Source of the DNA: Spirochaetaceae bacterium
GTDB lineage: Bacteria; Spirochaetota; Spirochaetia; Treponematales; Breznakiellaceae
Length of the DNA: 5,381 nt
Direction: 5' to 3'
NCBI GenBank assembly: GCA_031288215.1
Contig: JAITRV010000141.1
Location: 1 to 5,381, forward strand
Of the stretch, positions 4,886 to 5,381 are shown piece after piece. Position numbers and translations under genes: made by a program. A model generated the notes under the pieces. The model made no database searches and had not been told where the DNA came from. It worked only from the letters and a program-made list of their open reading frames with translations. How positions within the stretch are numbered: position 1 is the first letter of the stretch; each line of letters begins with the position of its first letter.

Positions 4886-5381
4886 ACAGGTAGGCTTTGA
4901 ATTTCCGCTCGATGTCCCCGATCAGTTTGTACTCGATGGAGTCCACCAGGGCCGCCCGGCTGGCGTCGATGATGTCCTCGCTCACCCCCACGGTGGACCA
5001 GTGATTCTGCCCATCGCTGGATTCGATGAGAACCCGTACCTTGGCGGCGGTGGCGGCGCTCCCGTCGATGACACGGACCTTAAAATCTACCAGCCGCACC
5101 TTTTCCATCGCCGGGAAGAAGCGGAGCAGGGCCCGGCGCAGGGCCCCGTCCAGGGCGTTCACCGGTCCGTCCCCCTCGGCGGCGGCTATCTCGTCCTGGC
5201 CGTCCACCCAGACTTTGACCCAGGCGTGAGAACAGGCGATGGTCTCCCCTGTGGGGTGTTCACTCCCCACCCGGTAGGCCAGGATCTTGAAGAGGGGCCG
5301 GTAGCGCCCCAGTTCCCGGCGCACCAGCAGTTCAAAACTGCCGTCCGCTCCGTCAAAGGCCCAGCCGGCGGCCTCCATCTC
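4884..5381 (-). CDS. cimA: Citramalate synthase, C-terminal part (5' end beyond the window)
   Basis: The frame runs open from the right edge for 165 residues to a TAG stop, so only the last third of a protein of roughly 520-540 residues is seen; the ATG at 5376-5378 is internal. The visible part is the C-terminal LeuA-type dimerisation/regulatory domain. It contains SFELLVRRELG (15-25), AAEGDGPVNALDGALR (67-82), LVDFKVRVIDG followed by TAAKVRVLIES (97-121), and TVGVSEDIIDASRAALVDS (130-148). These match the citramalate synthase family related to Geobacter CimA better than 2-isopropylmalate synthase LeuA, notably in the SFELLVRR and VRLVDFKVRV stretches. The enzyme joins acetyl-CoA and pyruvate to citramalate, opening isoleucine synthesis without threonine. 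This domain usually binds the feedback inhibitor, isoleucine in CimA. The catalytic HMGL-like barrel is outside the window, so activity cannot be checked. A LeuA paralogue is the main alternative. Confidence 0.88.
   Translation of the reverse strand, partial: EMEAAGWAFDGADGSFELLVRRELGRYRPLFKILAYRVGSEHPTGETIACSHAWVKVWVDGQDEIAAAEGDGPVNALDGALRRALLRFFPAMEKVRLVDFKVRVIDGSAATAAKVRVLIESSDGQNHWSTVGVSEDIIDASRAALVDSIEYKLIGDIERKFKAYL

Noticed and set aside
4884..5378. A complete 164-residue protein starting at the ATG near the right edge
   Set aside because: The frame is open through the edge, and the sequence begins in the middle of the conserved CimA region that leads into the C-terminal domain, so this is a truncated larger gene.

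Overview
The window holds one minus-strand gene cluster, transcribed from right to left, for branched-chain amino acid synthesis. In transcription order it contains the 3' end of a citramalate synthase gene (cimA), leuB, ilvD, ilvB and the first 39 codons of an unrecognised membrane protein. All five reading frames share one strand. Apart from one 114-base spacer between leuB and ilvD, the gaps are 10 to 18 bases, so this looks like an operon whose promoter and first gene(s) lie beyond the right edge. I see no RNA gene, CRISPR array, transposase or phage gene.

The biosynthetic genes are very GC-rich (a sampled 60-base stretch of ilvD is 75% GC). The leuB-ilvD spacer is about 50% GC, and the last 117 bases at the left edge are only 34% GC by direct count. 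The proteins point to a bacterium. CimA has the form found in many anaerobes and environmental bacteria. IlvD has Gly-48 in a VPGHLHL motif where the [2Fe-2S] dehydratases have a cysteine, so it resembles the oxygen-sensitive E. coli-type enzyme. The AT-rich, GC-rich mixture and the AT-rich palindromes would suit an anaerobic gut spirochaete or a similar lineage, but that is a guess; the phylum cannot be fixed from this sequence alone.

The genes fit threonine-independent isoleucine synthesis. CimA makes citramalate from pyruvate and acetyl-CoA. LeuC/LeuD (not in the window) isomerise it, and LeuB oxidises it to 2-oxobutyrate. IlvB joins 2-oxobutyrate to pyruvate, IlvC (not in the window) reduces the product, and IlvD dehydrates it. 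LeuB, IlvB and IlvD would also serve leucine and valine synthesis. The small regulatory subunit gene ilvN, often directly after ilvB, is not there; its usual place is taken by the AT-rich membrane-protein gene.

The least ordinary parts are the leuB-ilvD spacer, which packs three inverted repeats into little more than 100 bases (one swallowing the leuB stop codon, one covering a candidate ilvD Shine-Dalgarno site); an Ala/Gly/Arg-rich insertion between two IlvB domains; and the truncated membrane-protein gene at the left edge. I found no convincing evidence of a wholly new biological system.
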